The notes below the pieces were generated by a model, which saw only the letters and a program-made list of their open reading frames with translations, was not told where the DNA came from and did no database searches. From Bacteroidota bacterium (GTDB taxonomy: Bacteria > Bacteroidota > Bacteroidia > Bacteroidales > Prolixibacteraceae), in NCBI GenBank assembly GCA_024278975.1, contig JAJRSD010000060.1, positions 1-64,000 of the forward strand: 64,000 nt of DNA. The letters run 5' to 3'. Every line of letters begins with the position of its first letter. The first letter of the stretch is position 1. Below are positions 53,763 through 64,000 of this stretch, one piece after another. Made by a program: the position numbers and the translations under genes.

Positions 53763-56700
53763 TTAGTTTTTAATTGCTTTGTAGCGACCTAATAATTTAC
53801 TGTTATCGCTAATAACAATCATATACATTCCGGCAGGTTCTTTATGAAGCGAAACAACTTCGATAGAACTACCAACAATAATATCGCGAATTGCAGAACC
53901 GTTGGTATTAAATACCTGAACACGGTTTCCTTGTTCTAATCCACTAATGTTTAAATTACCATTGGTTGGATTCGGATACAATTGAATATTGTGGGTCTCA
54001 ACAATATCGGTTGAGGTAAGAGGTGCAATTGTGTACATAACTACAACTTTACCATCGGCAGAGGTAACTTGTACCTTATCGCTGCTTTCAACATCTCCAG
54101 ATGTTTTTTCGTTACCATCTTTGTCAACTAAAACAGCAGTTGCTCCCATCGATGGAGTAATATTAGAGTAGAAACCAGAAATTGATTCACCTCTATCAAC
54201 ACCATCTACAACATAATCTACCTGCCCAATCTGATATACTTTAGATGTAATATATGCAAGGTAAGTAGTTTCAGGAACGTACTTTTCTGCCAGCATTGAG
54301 ATAAAATAAACTTGTGTAACTTCTCCATTTGGCGATGTAACAATAACTTTATCATCGTCGGCAACATATCCTTCAACTCTTTCCAATCCAAATTTATCAG
54401 CCAAAACCATAGATGCACCTGCGGATACAACTAAATTAGACAAGAACGAACGAACATCTGTTCCACGAGGTACATAATGAATTAATACATCTTTCTGAAC
54501 AACGTCATAAACATTTGATGTAATGAATGCATCTTTGTCTGAAACATCAGGAATTAGTTGATAGAGAATTTTTGTTACTCCATTTTCAGCAGTTACCTCG
54601 ATATAAGTGTTACTATTAACAGTTACATTTACATAAGTGGTGTCGAAGTTCATCATTTGTAGTGGAACATAAGCACCGTTTCCATCAACAATATCATAAT
54701 TAGCTCCGGCAGGAGCGGTAATGTTGGCAATAATAGTTTTAAGAGAAGTACCGTACTCAAAACCTGTAACTGTTCCTGCGCCTGTTTCTGCTTCTTCGTT
54801 TGCACTTTTGGGATCTGATTGTACTTCAATAGTATATTTATTTGAAGATAGCAGAGCATCAGAACTTAATCCGTTGTCAGTAACCTCGATTATATATTTT
54901 GAAGTATTTGTACTATCGGCAGACATAACAACCAAAGTGTCGTTGATACTTAATACGTCACCGCCAGTCAATTCAGAGCCATCAGCAGTTGCTTTTAAAG
55001 TAAGTGTTTGTTTTTCGTTTGCTTTGATAATATTAGCCAAAAATTCAGTTGCAGTAACTCCTGTAACCGGACCTCTAATGTCTTCGTTCATCGAATAACC
55101 TTCGCTAACTTTATATACAACCGAGCTTATAGTTGACATAAAATGTGTTGGTGTATTGTAGAAGTGTTTACCAATATCATAAGCAACCGCTAGAATATTG
55201 TATGGCCATCCGTATCCTAATCCATCGTATTTAGCATTTGTTGTCTCTATCCATTCTGAATTATCAGGATCTGTTCCAAACGAACCTTCAAAATCTTTGT
55301 TTCCTGTATAAATATCAGGTTTTCTAACATAACTGGTAATCATACCCCCTGGGTGACCTCCAACAACCCAAGTTGAACCATCTGCCATACCAAAGTTTTC
55401 GATAAGTTCGAAATCATTTGGATCGTTAGCTGGTTTTAAACCATTTTTAACAGAGTCGTTTAATATCTTAAACATATACCAGTTAGAATTATTCCATTTA
55501 CGAATTGGGCTACCATTTCCACTAATATCCTCGCCCCATGGATTATAAAAATTACCATTGGCAGATTCAATATTATTAAACTGAACATCTAACTCTCCGG
55601 GTACAGGCCAAACATAATCTGGTCCCCATGGAAATTTAATAAATGCAGTTTGCCAAATACCTCCAAAAGCAAATACATCACCTGGCATCACAATTGGGTT
55701 TACATTAATGTCTTGTACCAAAATACCGGGAGTTACCTGCCATGTAGCTTCGTCAACCCATTTATATCCGGGAACATATTTGTCGAACCTGTCTAACCAC
55801 TCTCCCGGATCCATTCTTGATTGGATTACTCCTGCCGGATCTGTATTCCATGCCATAGCAATCATATAATTACTCAGGTCGAGAGGTTGATTGCCCGGAT
55901 TACATATTTCACCAAAACTGTTGCTCCATGATTCCCAGAACACAAGTTCGGAAAGGAATGGCTCTGCATGATAAGGTTGAACATTAACCGGATTTTTCTC
56001 TTTTACAAGCTCTACGTTGTAGTGGGTAACAGTTGTGTCGTCTTCAGCCGTCACAGTAAAGGTGATAGTTCTGTCTTCAGTAGTTCCACTTAAACTAGTT
56101 GCACGTTTTACATCTACTTTAGCATTGGTACTTTCCGGTTTTCCTACGAGTGCAGGTATTCCGGCAACATCGAGAGGAACCTGAACGCGATAGTTGTAAA
56201 GTGTTGGTCCGAAGCCGGGAATAGTATCACCTATCCAGCCAAAAATACCGTAATAAAATTCAGGAATATCCGGCCATGTAATGGCAAATAAATTAGCCTG
56301 ATCATTTTTTCTAAGAGCAGTTACAGCAATATAATAGCTTTTAACTGTTCCGTTACTTGCAGTAACTTTTAGCATGTCTCCATCTACTAAATCTGCTCTT
56401 TTAGTACCGCCAACAAATTCAAATTCCCATGTTGCATTAGCTGGTTTTTCGAGGCGAGCCAACAGCGAATCTGTACGTGTTGCATAAGGAATTCCTCCTC
56501 TGATTCCCCAGATTGTATCATTACCTTCTTTATGCGTAGTTACTCTTGGCCAACTCAATATTCCGGCATCATTAGCATCTCTCCAAAAGCCGCCACCATC
56601 CATTTGGGCAACCGGAACAACCATGTTTGCATCGGCGGTAGGATCTGCAACAATAATATCGAACATTCCTTTTTCGCCAACGTTACCGGCAACAATAACT

Positions 56701-57671
56701 TCCAGTTGGTCGCCTGTATAAGCAGCAAAACTTGCAGAGTCTTCCAAAACCGGAGCAACATGATAAATCCACGCAATACCCGGTTTTTTTTCCATCAGTT
56801 CCATTACACCATCTGCTCTTCTTGTTCCCCAGGGTACGGTAATTGTTTTGCCTGCAAAATCAACATTGGCAACATCACTTATTAATGTGTTTTCATCTAA
56901 ATGATAATCTCCGTGGTTACCTACTGTCCACATTACATCGCGCCAGCTATTCTGATTCGGCTCCAAAACAACAATCCATTCCGAGTCATCTTCTCCAATT
57001 CCACGAGCATTTGCAAAATCGAGGTTACCTGTTTTAACACTGTATTTTCTAATTAAAATAGCATCGTTGGTTGCATCTGTTACACCCGCAACATCATAAG
57101 GGTAAGCAGCATTAAGTCCGTTATATCCGTCAAATACACCACCAACTTGATCGAGAACAACCGAGTCGGTTTCGTTAATGTGTTGTCTGATAAAGAAGCA
57201 GCTACGTCCTCCGGCGATGTCGCCAAACATTTCAGCACCACCCGGATGGATACTATCACCACCGCCTGCATTGTTTCTCTCTTCAACGTGGATAAGCATA
57301 TCTGCCAAAGTCCAGAACTCATCTTTTGTAACTTTCTCTCTTGGCCACGCCAAACCTTTTTTAAACTCTTTTGGTTCAAAATCATAAGCTCCGGCAATAA
57401 CAAAACTAGCTCCAGGTGCCAGTAAATAGTTGGGCAACATAAAACGGCGTGTTGGAATTGGTTCCCATGGTGGAGGTCCCCAAGGTCTGATTTCTCCCCA
57501 CTCGATTACCCCTAAATCTACAGCTACATCGCCCATATTCGTTATTTCGAAATAGGCATCAGCCTGATTGGCAAGTTTGGCTTCTGAAATAATTAAGCCC
57601 CTAATAGTGTCTTGAGCACTCAAAACACCACCAGATAATAATAACGCAAAAAGTAAAAATTTTAATCTCAT
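53763..57671 (-). CDS. Giant T9SS surface protein: lamin-tail domains and four tandem Ig-like repeats
   Basis: The ATG at 57671 gives 1302 residues with a clean signal (MRLKFLLFALLLSGGVLSAQ); an ATG at 57725 would mask it. A lamin-tail-like domain (DTIRGLIISEAKLANQADAYFEITNMGDVAVDLG) opens the protein and a second such region occurs midway (EICNPGNQPLDLSNYMIAM). Cadherin-like beta segments lie between them. Near the C-terminus four divergent repeats of about 80-100 residues follow; the last two read ITSNVYDVVQKD... and ITSKVYQIGQVD... and end in DKVxVTSxxGxV. A type A sorting domain ends it (IQLYPNPTNGNLNISGLEQG). I see no catalytic motif, so an adhesive or binding role is likely but unproven. 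Confidence 0.8.
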   Translation of the reverse strand: MRLKFLLFALLLSGGVLSAQDTIRGLIISEAKLANQADAYFEITNMGDVAVDLGVIEWGEIRPWGPPPWEPIPTRRFMLPNYLLAPGASFVIAGAYDFEPKEFKKGLAWPREKVTKDEFWTLADMLIHVEERNNAGGGDSIHPGGAEMFGDIAGGRSCFFIRQHINETDSVVLDQVGGVFDGYNGLNAAYPYDVAGVTDATNDAILIRKYSVKTGNLDFANARGIGEDDSEWIVVLEPNQNSWRDVMWTVGNHGDYHLDENTLISDVANVDFAGKTITVPWGTRRADGVMELMEKKPGIAWIYHVAPVLEDSASFAAYTGDQLEVIVAGNVGEKGMFDIIVADPTADANMVVPVAQMDGGGFWRDANDAGILSWPRVTTHKEGNDTIWGIRGGIPYATRTDSLLARLEKPANATWEFEFVGGTKRADLVDGDMLKVTASNGTVKSYYIAVTALRKNDQANLFAITWPDIPEFYYGIFGWIGDTIPGFGPTLYNYRVQVPLDVAGIPALVGKPESTNAKVDVKRATSLSGTTEDRTITFTVTAEDDTTVTHYNVELVKEKNPVNVQPYHAEPFLSELVFWESWSNSFGEICNPGNQPLDLSNYMIAMAWNTDPAGVIQSRMDPGEWLDRFDKYVPGYKWVDEATWQVTPGILVQDINVNPIVMPGDVFAFGGIWQTAFIKFPWGPDYVWPVPGELDVQFNNIESANGNFYNPWGEDISGNGSPIRKWNNSNWYMFKILNDSVKNGLKPANDPNDFELIENFGMADGSTWVVGGHPGGMITSYVRKPDIYTGNKDFEGSFGTDPDNSEWIETTNAKYDGLGYGWPYNILAVAYDIGKHFYNTPTHFMSTISSVVYKVSEGYSMNEDIRGPVTGVTATEFLANIIKANEKQTLTLKATADGSELTGGDVLSINDTLVVMSADSTNTSKYIIEVTDNGLSSDALLSSNKYTIEVQSDPKSANEEAETGAGTVTGFEYGTSLKTIIANITAPAGANYDIVDGNGAYVPLQMMNFDTTYVNVTVNSNTYIEVTAENGVTKILYQLIPDVSDKDAFITSNVYDVVQKDVLIHYVPRGTDVRSFLSNLVVSAGASMVLADKFGLERVEGYVADDDKVIVTSPNGEVTQVYFISMLAEKYVPETTYLAYITSKVYQIGQVDYVVDGVDRGESISGFYSNITPSMGATAVLVDKDGNEKTSGDVESSDKVQVTSADGKVVVMYTIAPLTSTDIVETHNIQLYPNPTNGNLNISGLEQGNRVQVFNTNGSAIRDIIVGSSIEVVSLHKEPAGMYMIVISDNSKLLGRYKAIKN

Positions 57672-58030
57672 AGTAATAGTTTTTATGTTAATAAATAATA
57701 AATAATTTGTCTCAAATTGCGGCATAAATATATAAATTAAGAAACAGTAAAAAAAAATTTTTTTGTATTATTTACAATAAGTTTTGGAAATAATTATTGT
57801 CATTAAAAGTTAAACGTTGTATTACATGATGTTACATTGATATATTTACTAAATAGTACAACTATATTATTTCAATTATTTTGAGAATAAGTATTGTTAA
57901 GGCAACTTATACAGAACAATTATTATCTCTGTTACACAATTTACATAAAAGTAAAACGATATTTTTTCTATGCAGTACAATTAATTACATTTGCACCTGT
58001 TTAATTTTATTGAATAAATTATTTTTAGAA
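57672..58030. other. Divergent promoter region between the lamin-tail gene and secA
   Basis: This AT-rich 359-nt region is shared by two divergent genes. Toward secA there is a perfect -7 box (57986-57993). Toward the minus-strand gene TATATTTA (complement of 57725-57732) matches 7 of 8 positions, with TTTT 19 nt upstream. The open frame from 57881 to 58030 in phase with secA is not coding by my reading. Confidence 0.5.
57965..57993 (+). promoter_or_regulatory. Predicted secA promoter
   Basis: TACATTTG at 57986-57993 is a perfect -7 element. TTTC at 57965-57968, 17 nt upstream, is a 3-of-4 match to TTTG. The implied start near 58000 leaves a 30-nt leader before the ATG at 58031. Confidence 0.45.
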
Positions 58031-61000
58031 ATGACATTTATTACCAAAATACTCGGGAAAATACTCGGGAATAAATCGGAAAGAGATATTAAGGAAGTGG
58101 CTCCTGTTATTGAAAAAATAAAATTGGAGTACGACCGGATTACTAAACTTTCGAATGATGGTTTGCGGGAAGAATCGGATAAATTAAAGGATATTATTAG
58201 CAATCACATAAAACCTGAGGTTGATAAAATAGCTCAACTTAAAAAAGATGTTGAGGCTGCTGAAATCGAGGAGAGTGAAAAGCTATACGAAAAAATTGAT
58301 AAGCTGGATGAGTTAATCACAGAAAAAACAGATAAAATTTTGACTGAAATTCTCCCAGCAGCTTTCGCATTAGTTAAAGAAACTGCAAAGCGTTTTTTCG
58401 ATAATGAAAATATTGTAGTAATTGCCAGAGAATTAGATAAAGATTTGGCTGCCACGCGCGATAGTATTTTAATTGATGGAGATAAGGCGATTTGGAAAAA
58501 CAGATGGTTGGCCGGTGGTACTGAAATTACCTGGAACATGATTCATTATGATGTGCAATTAATTGGTGGAATAGTACTTCATAATGGTAACATTGCTGAG
58601 ATGGCAACGGGTGAAGGTAAAACTTTAGCCGCAACTCTACCGGTATTTTTAAATGCTCTCACACATAATGGTGTACATATTGTTACGGTTAACGATTATC
58701 TCTCGAAACGTGATGCCGAGTGGATGGGACCAATTTATGAGTTTCATGGATTAACAGTTGACTGTATAGATAAACACCAGCCAAACTCCGAAGCACGCCG
58801 AAAAGCATATAACGCCGATGTTACATTTGGTACAAACAACGAATTCGGTTTCGATTATTTGCGCGATAATATGGCAATTAATCCTGAAGATTTAGTTCAG
58901 CGTAAACCTAATTATGCAATTGTTGACGAGGTTGACTCGGTTTTGGTTGACGACGCACGAACACCTTTAATTATATCGGGACCGGTACCAAAAGGAGACG
59001 ACCAGCAATTTGAAGAGTTAAAAGGTTACATCGAAAAATTGTATAAACAGCAGCGAGAGTTGGTTAACCATATTTTTATCGATGCCAAAAAACTTTTAAC
59101 AAAAGAAAATGCCACGTCCGACGAGAAAAAGGAAGGTGGCCTGTTATTGCTGCGTGCACATAAAGGTATGCCCAAAAATAAATCGATAATTAAATTTTTG
59201 AGCGAAGAGGGAATGAAGTCTGTTATGCAGAAAACGGAAAACCTTTATATGCAGGAGAATAGCAAAAATATGCATATTGTTACCGACCCTCTCTATTTTA
59301 TTATCGAAGAGAAACAAAATTCGGTTGAATTAACTGATAAAGGAATTGACGAAATCTCGACTGATTTCGAGGATAAAGAGTTTTTTATTCTACCCGATAT
59401 GGGCGAAAAAATGGTCGATCTGGAAAACTCAGGACTTTCGCCGGAAAAATTACAGGAAGAGAAAGATAAACTGCTACAAGATTATTCGGTAAAATCTGAA
59501 CGCGTTCATACAATTAATCAATTATTTAAAGCATATACCATGTTCGAAAAAGATGTGGAATATGTTGTAATAGATAATAAGGTTAAAATTGTTGACGAGC
59601 AAACAGGTCGTATTATGGAGGGCCGACGTTATTCCGACGGGTTACATCAGGCAATTGAAGCTAAAGAGAGAGTAAAAGTAGAAGCTGCAACACAAACATT
59701 TGCTACAATTACACTCCAGAATTATTTTAGAATGTACCATAAACTTGCAGGAATGACTGGTACAGCCGAAACTGAAGCTGGAGAATTGTGGGACATTTAT
59801 AAATTGGAGGTTGTTGTAATTCCTACCAACCGACCTATTATTCGCGACGACCGTGAAGATTTGGTTTACAAAACCAAGCGCGAAAAATATAATGCGGTGA
59901 GCGACGAGATTGTAAAACTAAACAAAGCCGGACGTCCGGTTTTGGTTGGTACAACTTCGGTTGAAATTTCGGAACTGCTTAGCCGGATGTTAAAAATAAA
60001 AGGTGTTAAACACAATGTGCTGAATGCGAAGTTACACGCTCGCGAGGCAGACATTGTTGCCGAAGCCGGTCATGCCGGAACAGTAACCATTGCAACAAAT
60101 ATGGCGGGTCGTGGTACCGATATTAAACTTACCGACGAAGTGAAAAAAGCCGGAGGTTTGGCAATTATTGGTACCGAGCGGCACGATTCTCGTCGAGTTG
60201 ACAGACAGTTGCGTGGACGTGCCGGAAGGCAGGGAGACCCGGGTTCGTCGCAGTTTTATGTTTCGTTGGAAGACAATTTAATGCGCCTGTTCGGTTCCGA
60301 TAGAATTACAGGAATAATGGATAAACTGGGATTGGAGGAAGGCGAAGTAATTCAGCACTCCATGATTTCTAAATCCATAGAACGTGCACAGAAAAAAGTT
60401 GAGGAGAACAACTTTGGAATTCGTAAACGATTGTTGGAATACGACGATGTTATGAATTCGCAACGTGAAGTGGTTTACAGAAAACGTAAACACGCGTTGT
60501 TTGGCGAACGCCTTGAAGTTGATGTGTTAAATATGATGTACGACTCGGTGGAAGAGTTGGTTAATGAATATCACGGGGAGAATATGTTTGAAGATTTCAA
60601 TATGGAATTGATGCGTTTGCTCTCTTTGGAATCACCTGTTTCGGAGGAGGAGTTCAGCGACTTAAAACCAGATGAAATTTCGCAGAGTATTTATGGGAAA
60701 ATGATTGATGGTTATAAACGTAAAGTTGAAACTATTTCGAAACAGGCATTTCCGGTAATTAAAAATGTTTACGAAACTAAAAAAGAGGTTTATAAAAATA
60801 TAGTTGTCCCGATTACCGACGGTAAAAAAGTTTTCCAGATAATTTGTAATCTCGAAAAAGCTTACGAGAATAATGGAAAAGAGCTTGTAAAATCGTACCA
60901 AAAACAGATTGTTTTAAATACAATAGACGAAGCATGGAAAGAGCAACTTCGCGAAATGGATGATCTGAAACAGTCGGTGCAAAATGCTTCTTACGAACAA

Positions 61001-61345
61001 AAAGACCCACTCTTAATTTATAAATTAGAGTCGTTTAACTTGTTTAAAGAGTTGATTGTTAGAGTAAATAAAGATGTTGTTTCCACTCTAATGAAAGGGC
61101 AGATTCCAATTCAAAGAGCCGATCAGGTTCGCGAAGCTTCAGTAAGAAAACGTACCGATATGAGCCGTTACAAAACACAGAAGTCTGAATTGCCCGGCGC
61201 CGAAAATGCGATGGATGGAGCAAATACAGATACTCAGGAACGTTCGAAGCCGCAGCCGGTAACAGTAGAAAAAAAGGTTGGACGCAACGATCCTTGTCCG
61301 TGTGGAAGTGGTAAGAAATATAAACAGTGCCACGGAAGAGGGTAA
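58031..61345 (+). CDS. secA: Preprotein translocase ATPase SecA
   Basis: The 1104-residue SecA has the longer form usual in Bacteroidota. The ATG at 58031 starts the family-typical [19 protein letters not shown]; the open frame extends 50 codons further upstream, into the promoter. Landmarks are Walker A in [35 protein letters not shown], the second nucleotide fold with [15 protein letters not shown] and [19 protein letters not shown], and a C-terminal zinc motif [16 protein letters not shown] that binds SecB or ribosomes. It drives Sec export, including that of the T9SS cargo proteins in this window. Confidence 0.97.
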   Translation: MTFITKILGKILGNKSERDIKEVAPVIEKIKLEYDRITKLSNDGLREESDKLKDIISNHIKPEVDKIAQLKKDVEAAEIEESEKLYEKIDKLDELITEKTDKILTEILPAAFALVKETAKRFFDNENIVVIARELDKDLAATRDSILIDGDKAIWKNRWLAGGTEITWNMIHYDVQLIGGIVLHNGNIAEMATGEGKTLAATLPVFLNALTHNGVHIVTVNDYLSKRDAEWMGPIYEFHGLTVDCIDKHQPNSEARRKAYNADVTFGTNNEFGFDYLRDNMAINPEDLVQRKPNYAIVDEVDSVLVDDARTPLIISGPVPKGDDQQFEELKGYIEKLYKQQRELVNHIFIDAKKLLTKENATSDEKKEGGLLLLRAHKGMPKNKSIIKFLSEEGMKSVMQKTENLYMQENSKNMHIVTDPLYFIIEEKQNSVELTDKGIDEISTDFEDKEFFILPDMGEKMVDLENSGLSPEKLQEEKDKLLQDYSVKSERVHTINQLFKAYTMFEKDVEYVVIDNKVKIVDEQTGRIMEGRRYSDGLHQAIEAKERVKVEAATQTFATITLQNYFRMYHKLAGMTGTAETEAGELWDIYKLEVVVIPTNRPIIRDDREDLVYKTKREKYNAVSDEIVKLNKAGRPVLVGTTSVEISELLSRMLKIKGVKHNVLNAKLHAREADIVAEAGHAGTVTIATNMAGRGTDIKLTDEVKKAGGLAIIGTERHDSRRVDRQLRGRAGRQGDPGSSQFYVSLEDNLMRLFGSDRITGIMDKLGLEEGEVIQHSMISKSIERAQKKVEENNFGIRKRLLEYDDVMNSQREVVYRKRKHALFGERLEVDVLNMMYDSVEELVNEYHGENMFEDFNMELMRLLSLESPVSEEEFSDLKPDEISQSIYGKMIDGYKRKVETISKQAFPVIKNVYETKKEVYKNIVVPITDGKKVFQIICNLEKAYENNGKELVKSYQKQIVLNTIDEAWKEQLREMDDLKQSVQNASYEQKDPLLIYKLESFNLFKELIVRVNKDVVSTLMKGQIPIQRADQVREASVRKRTDMSRYKTQKSELPGAENAMDGANTDTQERSKPQPVTVEKKVGRNDPCPCGSGKKYKQCHGRG

Positions 61346-61387
61346 GGTTTCGAGTTCAAGGTTTCGAGTTTAAACGTTGAACTTTAA
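61346..61387 (+). repeat. Short heptad array between secA and lgt
   Basis: Six 7-nt units (GGTTTCG, AGTTCAA, GGTTTCG, AGTTTAA, ACGTTGA, ACTTTAA) start immediately after the secA stop codon. The units are the same family as the array at 7537-7620. Confidence 0.6.
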
Positions 61388-61408
61388 ACTATTTAAAAAT
61401 ATATAACT

Positions 61409-62245
61409 ATGATAGATACACTAAGCTTTATTCGCTGGAATGTAAATCCCGAAATATTTCATTTAGGACCACTGTCGGTGCGTTGGTACGGATTGCTTTT
61501 TGCTTCTGGTTTTCTGCTGGGATATTATATTGTAGAACAGATGTTTAAGTGGGAGAATGAAGATGAAAAATGGTTAGACAGTTTATTCTTCTATCTAATT
61601 ATTGCAACTGTTGTCGGGTCGCGTTTGGGGCATGTTTTCTTTTATGGTTGGGACTATTATTCTCAAAACCTTGGTGAGATATTTAAGGTTTGGCACGGTG
61701 GTCTTGCAAGTCATGGTGGTGCGTTGGGAGTTATTTTCGCCATGTATTTACATTCAAAATTTGTAACAAAGCGCTCAATGCTCTGGACCATGGATCGGGT
61801 TGTGGTTCCTATTGCTTTGGTAGCTGCGCTAATTCGTACCGGAAATCTGATGAATTCAGAAATTTATGGTATTGAAACAACACTTCCGTGGGGATTTATT
61901 TTTGAGAGAGATTTAAAACCTGGAGAAATTATTATAAGTCATCCCACACAAATTTACGAAGCGCTGGCATATTTGTCTGTATTTGCAATTTTGATGTTTT
62001 TATATTGGAAAACAAATTCGAGAAACAAGCCTGGATTATTGTTGGGCACATTCTTTATTTTAATGTTTACAGCCAGATTTCTAATCGAATTTGTTAAAAA
62101 AGTTCAGGAGAAATTTGAAGTTGGGATGGCACTGAATATGGGGCAATGGTTAAGTATTCCATTTATTTTATTTGGAATTTATCTGGTTGTTAGGGCAATT
62201 CAAAATCCTGAAAAAATTTATAAAAGGAAAGTTTTTAAGAAGTAA
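61409..62245 (+). CDS. lgt: Prolipoprotein diacylglyceryl transferase
   Basis: The 278-residue polytopic inner-membrane enzyme transfers diacylglycerol from phosphatidylglycerol to the lipobox cysteine of prelipoproteins. The Lgt signature is present as LIRTGNLMNSEIYGIETTLPWG (about residues 138-160), with FLLGYYIVEQMF, GSRLGHVFFY and WHGGLASHGG as further conserved parts. The first Gly-Arg of the usual signature reads Ile-Arg. It lies 63 nt after secA and may be co-transcribed. Confidence 0.95.
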   Translation: MIDTLSFIRWNVNPEIFHLGPLSVRWYGLLFASGFLLGYYIVEQMFKWENEDEKWLDSLFFYLIIATVVGSRLGHVFFYGWDYYSQNLGEIFKVWHGGLASHGGALGVIFAMYLHSKFVTKRSMLWTMDRVVVPIALVAALIRTGNLMNSEIYGIETTLPWGFIFERDLKPGEIIISHPTQIYEALAYLSVFAILMFLYWKTNSRNKPGLLLGTFFILMFTARFLIEFVKKVQEKFEVGMALNMGQWLSIPFILFGIYLVVRAIQNPEKIYKRKVFKK

Positions 62246-62291
62246 TCATTTTTAATTAAGGTTAACATTCAGATAAAAGACACAAAGGTAT

Positions 62292-62322
62292 TTTGTTTGC
62301 CTGTCTAAAAGTATTTAATTTG
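62292..62322 (+). promoter_or_regulatory. Possible promoter of the SlyD-type PPIase gene
   Basis: TTTG (62292-62295), exactly 19 nt, and TTAATTTG (62315-62322; 7 of 8 matches) lie 25 nt before the ATG at 62348. Confidence 0.4.
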
Positions 62323-62347
62323 TATATATTCAGAAAAATAGAAAGAT

Positions 62348-62926
62348 ATGTTGGAAATAGGAAGAAATTCGATGGTTACATTAACATACGATTTACGTGT
62401 TGATGACGAAAAGGGAGAAGTGGTTGAGCAGGCAACTGAAGCGCAGCCACTGCAATTTTTATATGGTGCAGGAGTAATGTTACCTAAATTTGAGTCGCAT
62501 CTTGCAGGTTTAAAAGAGGGTTCACCATTTACAATTAAGTTAAATAAAAACGATGCCTACGGAGATGTAAACGAGGAAGCTGTTGTTGAATTGCCAAAAA
62601 ATGTTTTTATGGTTGATGGTAAATTCGACGATGAATTGATAAAAATTGGAAATACAGTTCCGATGATGAGTAGCAACGGACAGCGTTTAAATGGTTTGGT
62701 TTTAGAACTTAACGATGAAATTATTAAAATGGATTTCAACCATCCACTTGCAGGTGAAGATCTCTATTTTGCAGGTTCAGTATTAGAAGTTCGCGAAGCT
62801 TCTGATATGGAGGTTGCACAAATATTAGGTGGCGGCGGTTGTAGTAGTTGTGGCAGTGGTGGTTGCGACGATGGTTCTTGCGATACAGGACACGATCACG
62901 ATCATGGCGGCGGTTGTGGCTGTTAA
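62348..62926 (+). CDS. slyD: FKBP-type peptidyl-prolyl cis-trans isomerase, SlyD type
   Basis: The 192-residue cytosolic PPIase/chaperone has an FKBP half (MVTLTYDLRVDDEKGEVVEQATEAQPLQFLYGAGVMLPKFESHLAGLKEG) and an inserted IF chaperone domain (about residues 70-125). FNHPLAGEDLYFAGSVLEV completes the FKBP fold. The C-terminal tail (about 160-192) is a Gly/Cys/His-rich metal-binding region with eight Cys and several His, as in nickel-binding SlyD. A strong terminator follows. Confidence 0.92.
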   Translation: MLEIGRNSMVTLTYDLRVDDEKGEVVEQATEAQPLQFLYGAGVMLPKFESHLAGLKEGSPFTIKLNKNDAYGDVNEEAVVELPKNVFMVDGKFDDELIKIGNTVPMMSSNGQRLNGLVLELNDEIIKMDFNHPLAGEDLYFAGSVLEVREASDMEVAQILGGGGCSSCGSGGCDDGSCDTGHDHDHGGGCGC

Positions 62927-62964
62927 GATATATTTTGATTATTAGTTCAATTTATATATTTTGA

Positions 62965-62996
62965 CCTCGTTTTCGTGAATAATCAGGAAAACGAGG
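62965..62996 (+). terminator. Rho-independent terminator after slyD
   Basis: A 10-bp perfect stem (CCTCGTTTTC / GAAAACGAGG) with a 12-nt loop is followed by nine T at 62997-63005. It lies just 13 nt before the aroC start codon, so aroC must be expressed by read-through or from a promoter within or near this element. Confidence 0.9.
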
Positions 62997-63017
62997 TTTT
63001 TTTTTATAATTATTTTT

Positions 63018-64000
63018 ATGAATACATTTGGTAGAATATTCAGGTTAACGTCTTTTGGCGAATCTCACGGACGAGGAATTGGTGGTATAATTGATGGTTG
63101 TCCGGCCGGATTAGAATTAGACATTGAGCTTATTCAAAAAGATTTAGCCCGAAGAAAACCCGGACAATCTAAAATTACTACTCAACGAAAAGAACCCGAT
63201 CAGGTTGAATTTCTTTCGGGTATTTTTGAAGGTAAAACCCAGGGAACTCCCATTGCTTTTGCCATTTGGAATAAAGATCAGCACTCTAAAGATTATAACG
63301 ATTTAAAGGATATTTACCGTCCTTCACATGCCGATTATACTTACATCCAAAAATATGGAACGCGCGATCATCGTGGTGGCGGACGATCGTCGGCACGAGA
63401 AACCATTGCGCGTGTTGTGGCAGGTGCAATTGCTAAACAGATTCTTGATAAAGCAGGCATAACTATTAATGCTTATGTTTCGCGGGTTGGCGAAATAACT
63501 CTCGAAAAATCATATCAACAGCTCGATATTTCAAAAACAGAGGATAATATTGTTCGGTGCCCTGATGCTGAAATTGCAAAAAAAATGATTGCCAGAATTG
63601 AGGCCGCTGCAAAAGATAAAGATACTGTTGGCGGTGTAATTACCGGTGTTGCAACCGGAGTGCCTGCCGGCTGGGGCGAACCGGTTTTTAATAAACTCCA
63701 TGCCGATTTGGGCGGTGCAATGCTTGGAATTAATGCAGTTAAGGGTTTTGAATATGGTTCGGGTTTTGATGGGACAAAACTAAGTGGCTCGCAACATAAC
63801 GATGTTTTTATTCGAACAGATAAAGGAATTCGTACAAAAACAAATAATTCGGGTGGAATTCAGGGTGGAATATCAAACGGAGAAGATATTTATTTTAATG
63901 TTGCATTTAAACCTATTGCAACGTTGTTAAAAGAACAAAATACTATCGATATAAAAAACAACGAAACAACTATTAATCCAAAAGGAAGACACGACCCGTG
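63018..64000 (+). CDS. aroC: Chorismate synthase, 5' part (runs off the window)
   Basis: The first 327 residues are present and the frame is open to the last base, so the 3' end is missing. The enzyme converts EPSP to chorismate with reduced FMN. The start [23 protein letters not shown] carries signature 1 (GESHG, FMN-site His). Signature 2 is [14 protein letters not shown] near residue 120. A later [15 protein letters not shown] and FKPIATL are also typical. Confidence 0.96.
   Translation, partial: MNTFGRIFRLTSFGESHGRGIGGIIDGCPAGLELDIELIQKDLARRKPGQSKITTQRKEPDQVEFLSGIFEGKTQGTPIAFAIWNKDQHSKDYNDLKDIYRPSHADYTYIQKYGTRDHRGGGRSSARETIARVVAGAIAKQILDKAGITINAYVSRVGEITLEKSYQQLDISKTEDNIVRCPDAEIAKKMIARIEAAAKDKDTVGGVITGVATGVPAGWGEPVFNKLHADLGGAMLGINAVKGFEYGSGFDGTKLSGSQHNDVFIRTDKGIRTKTNNSGGIQGGISNGEDIYFNVAFKPIATLLKEQNTIDIKNNETTINPKGRHDP

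Noticed and set aside
57881-58030. 50-codon in-frame upstream extension of secA
   Set aside because: SecA homology begins at 58031, and the extension overlaps the predicted -7 box at 57986-57993.
1-64000. tRNA, rRNA, CRISPR, prophage or insertion-sequence content
   Set aside because: Reading both strands, I found no cloverleaf-like sequence, rRNA segment, spaced repeat array, transposase or integrase.

Overview
The window is chromosomal DNA of a Bacteroidota bacterium, probably of the order Marinilabiliales (the order is my inference). Supporting signs are four type IX secretion (T9SS) C-terminal sorting domains, DUF5686 and LolA-like families, AT-rich intergenic DNA, and promoters of the Bacteroidota type (TTTG, about 19 nt, TAnnTTTG). 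I see no rRNA, tRNA, CRISPR array, transposase, integrase or phage gene.

Layout. 1-3048: a Tat-type glycosylasparaginase, a sugar isomerase-like protein and a cytidylate-kinase-like protein. 3252-9811: a minus-strand cluster with an outer-membrane barrel, a CAP protein, an ABC ATPase, two FtsX/MacB-type permeases and a LolA-like carrier. 9910-17201: plus-strand lipoprotein phosphoesterase, Gfo/Idh/MocA oxidoreductase, patatin-barrel protein and M28 peptidase. 17561-26424: housekeeping genes (tRNA threonylcarbamoylation, TrkH/TrkA potassium uptake, ComEC, peptide deformylase, RuvX) and two poorly characterised genes. 26490-35958: a tightly packed eight-gene minus-strand operon combining phospholipid-type enzymes with an MMPL exporter, a LolA-like carrier and a DUF5686 barrel. 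36150-43217: an RND efflux operon whose TolC-type channel carries an N-terminal ABC-type substrate-binding domain. 43423-53340: a four-gene polysaccharide-degradation operon (GH30-like, beta-helix, esterase-GH5, GH5-CBM) without SusC/SusD. 53763-57671: a giant T9SS lamin-tail/repeat protein. 58031-64000: secA, lgt, slyD-type PPIase and the 5' part of aroC.

Most notable. The lipid/MMPL operon starts from a textbook Bacteroidota promoter (TTTG-N19-TAACTTTG). A 20-bp palindrome fills the gap between its two boxes, and a second copy sits over the expected transcription start. A related site overlaps the putative promoter of the RND/TolC-fusion operon 7 kb away. I infer that one repressor, not encoded here, controls both operons as a single envelope lipid-synthesis, export and efflux regulon. 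A second, parallel set (ABC permeases, LolA-like carrier and outer-membrane barrel) lies at 3252-9811. A 121-bp intergenic element with internal 15-bp inverted repeats occurs twice in opposite orientation (4536-4656 and 53568-53688).
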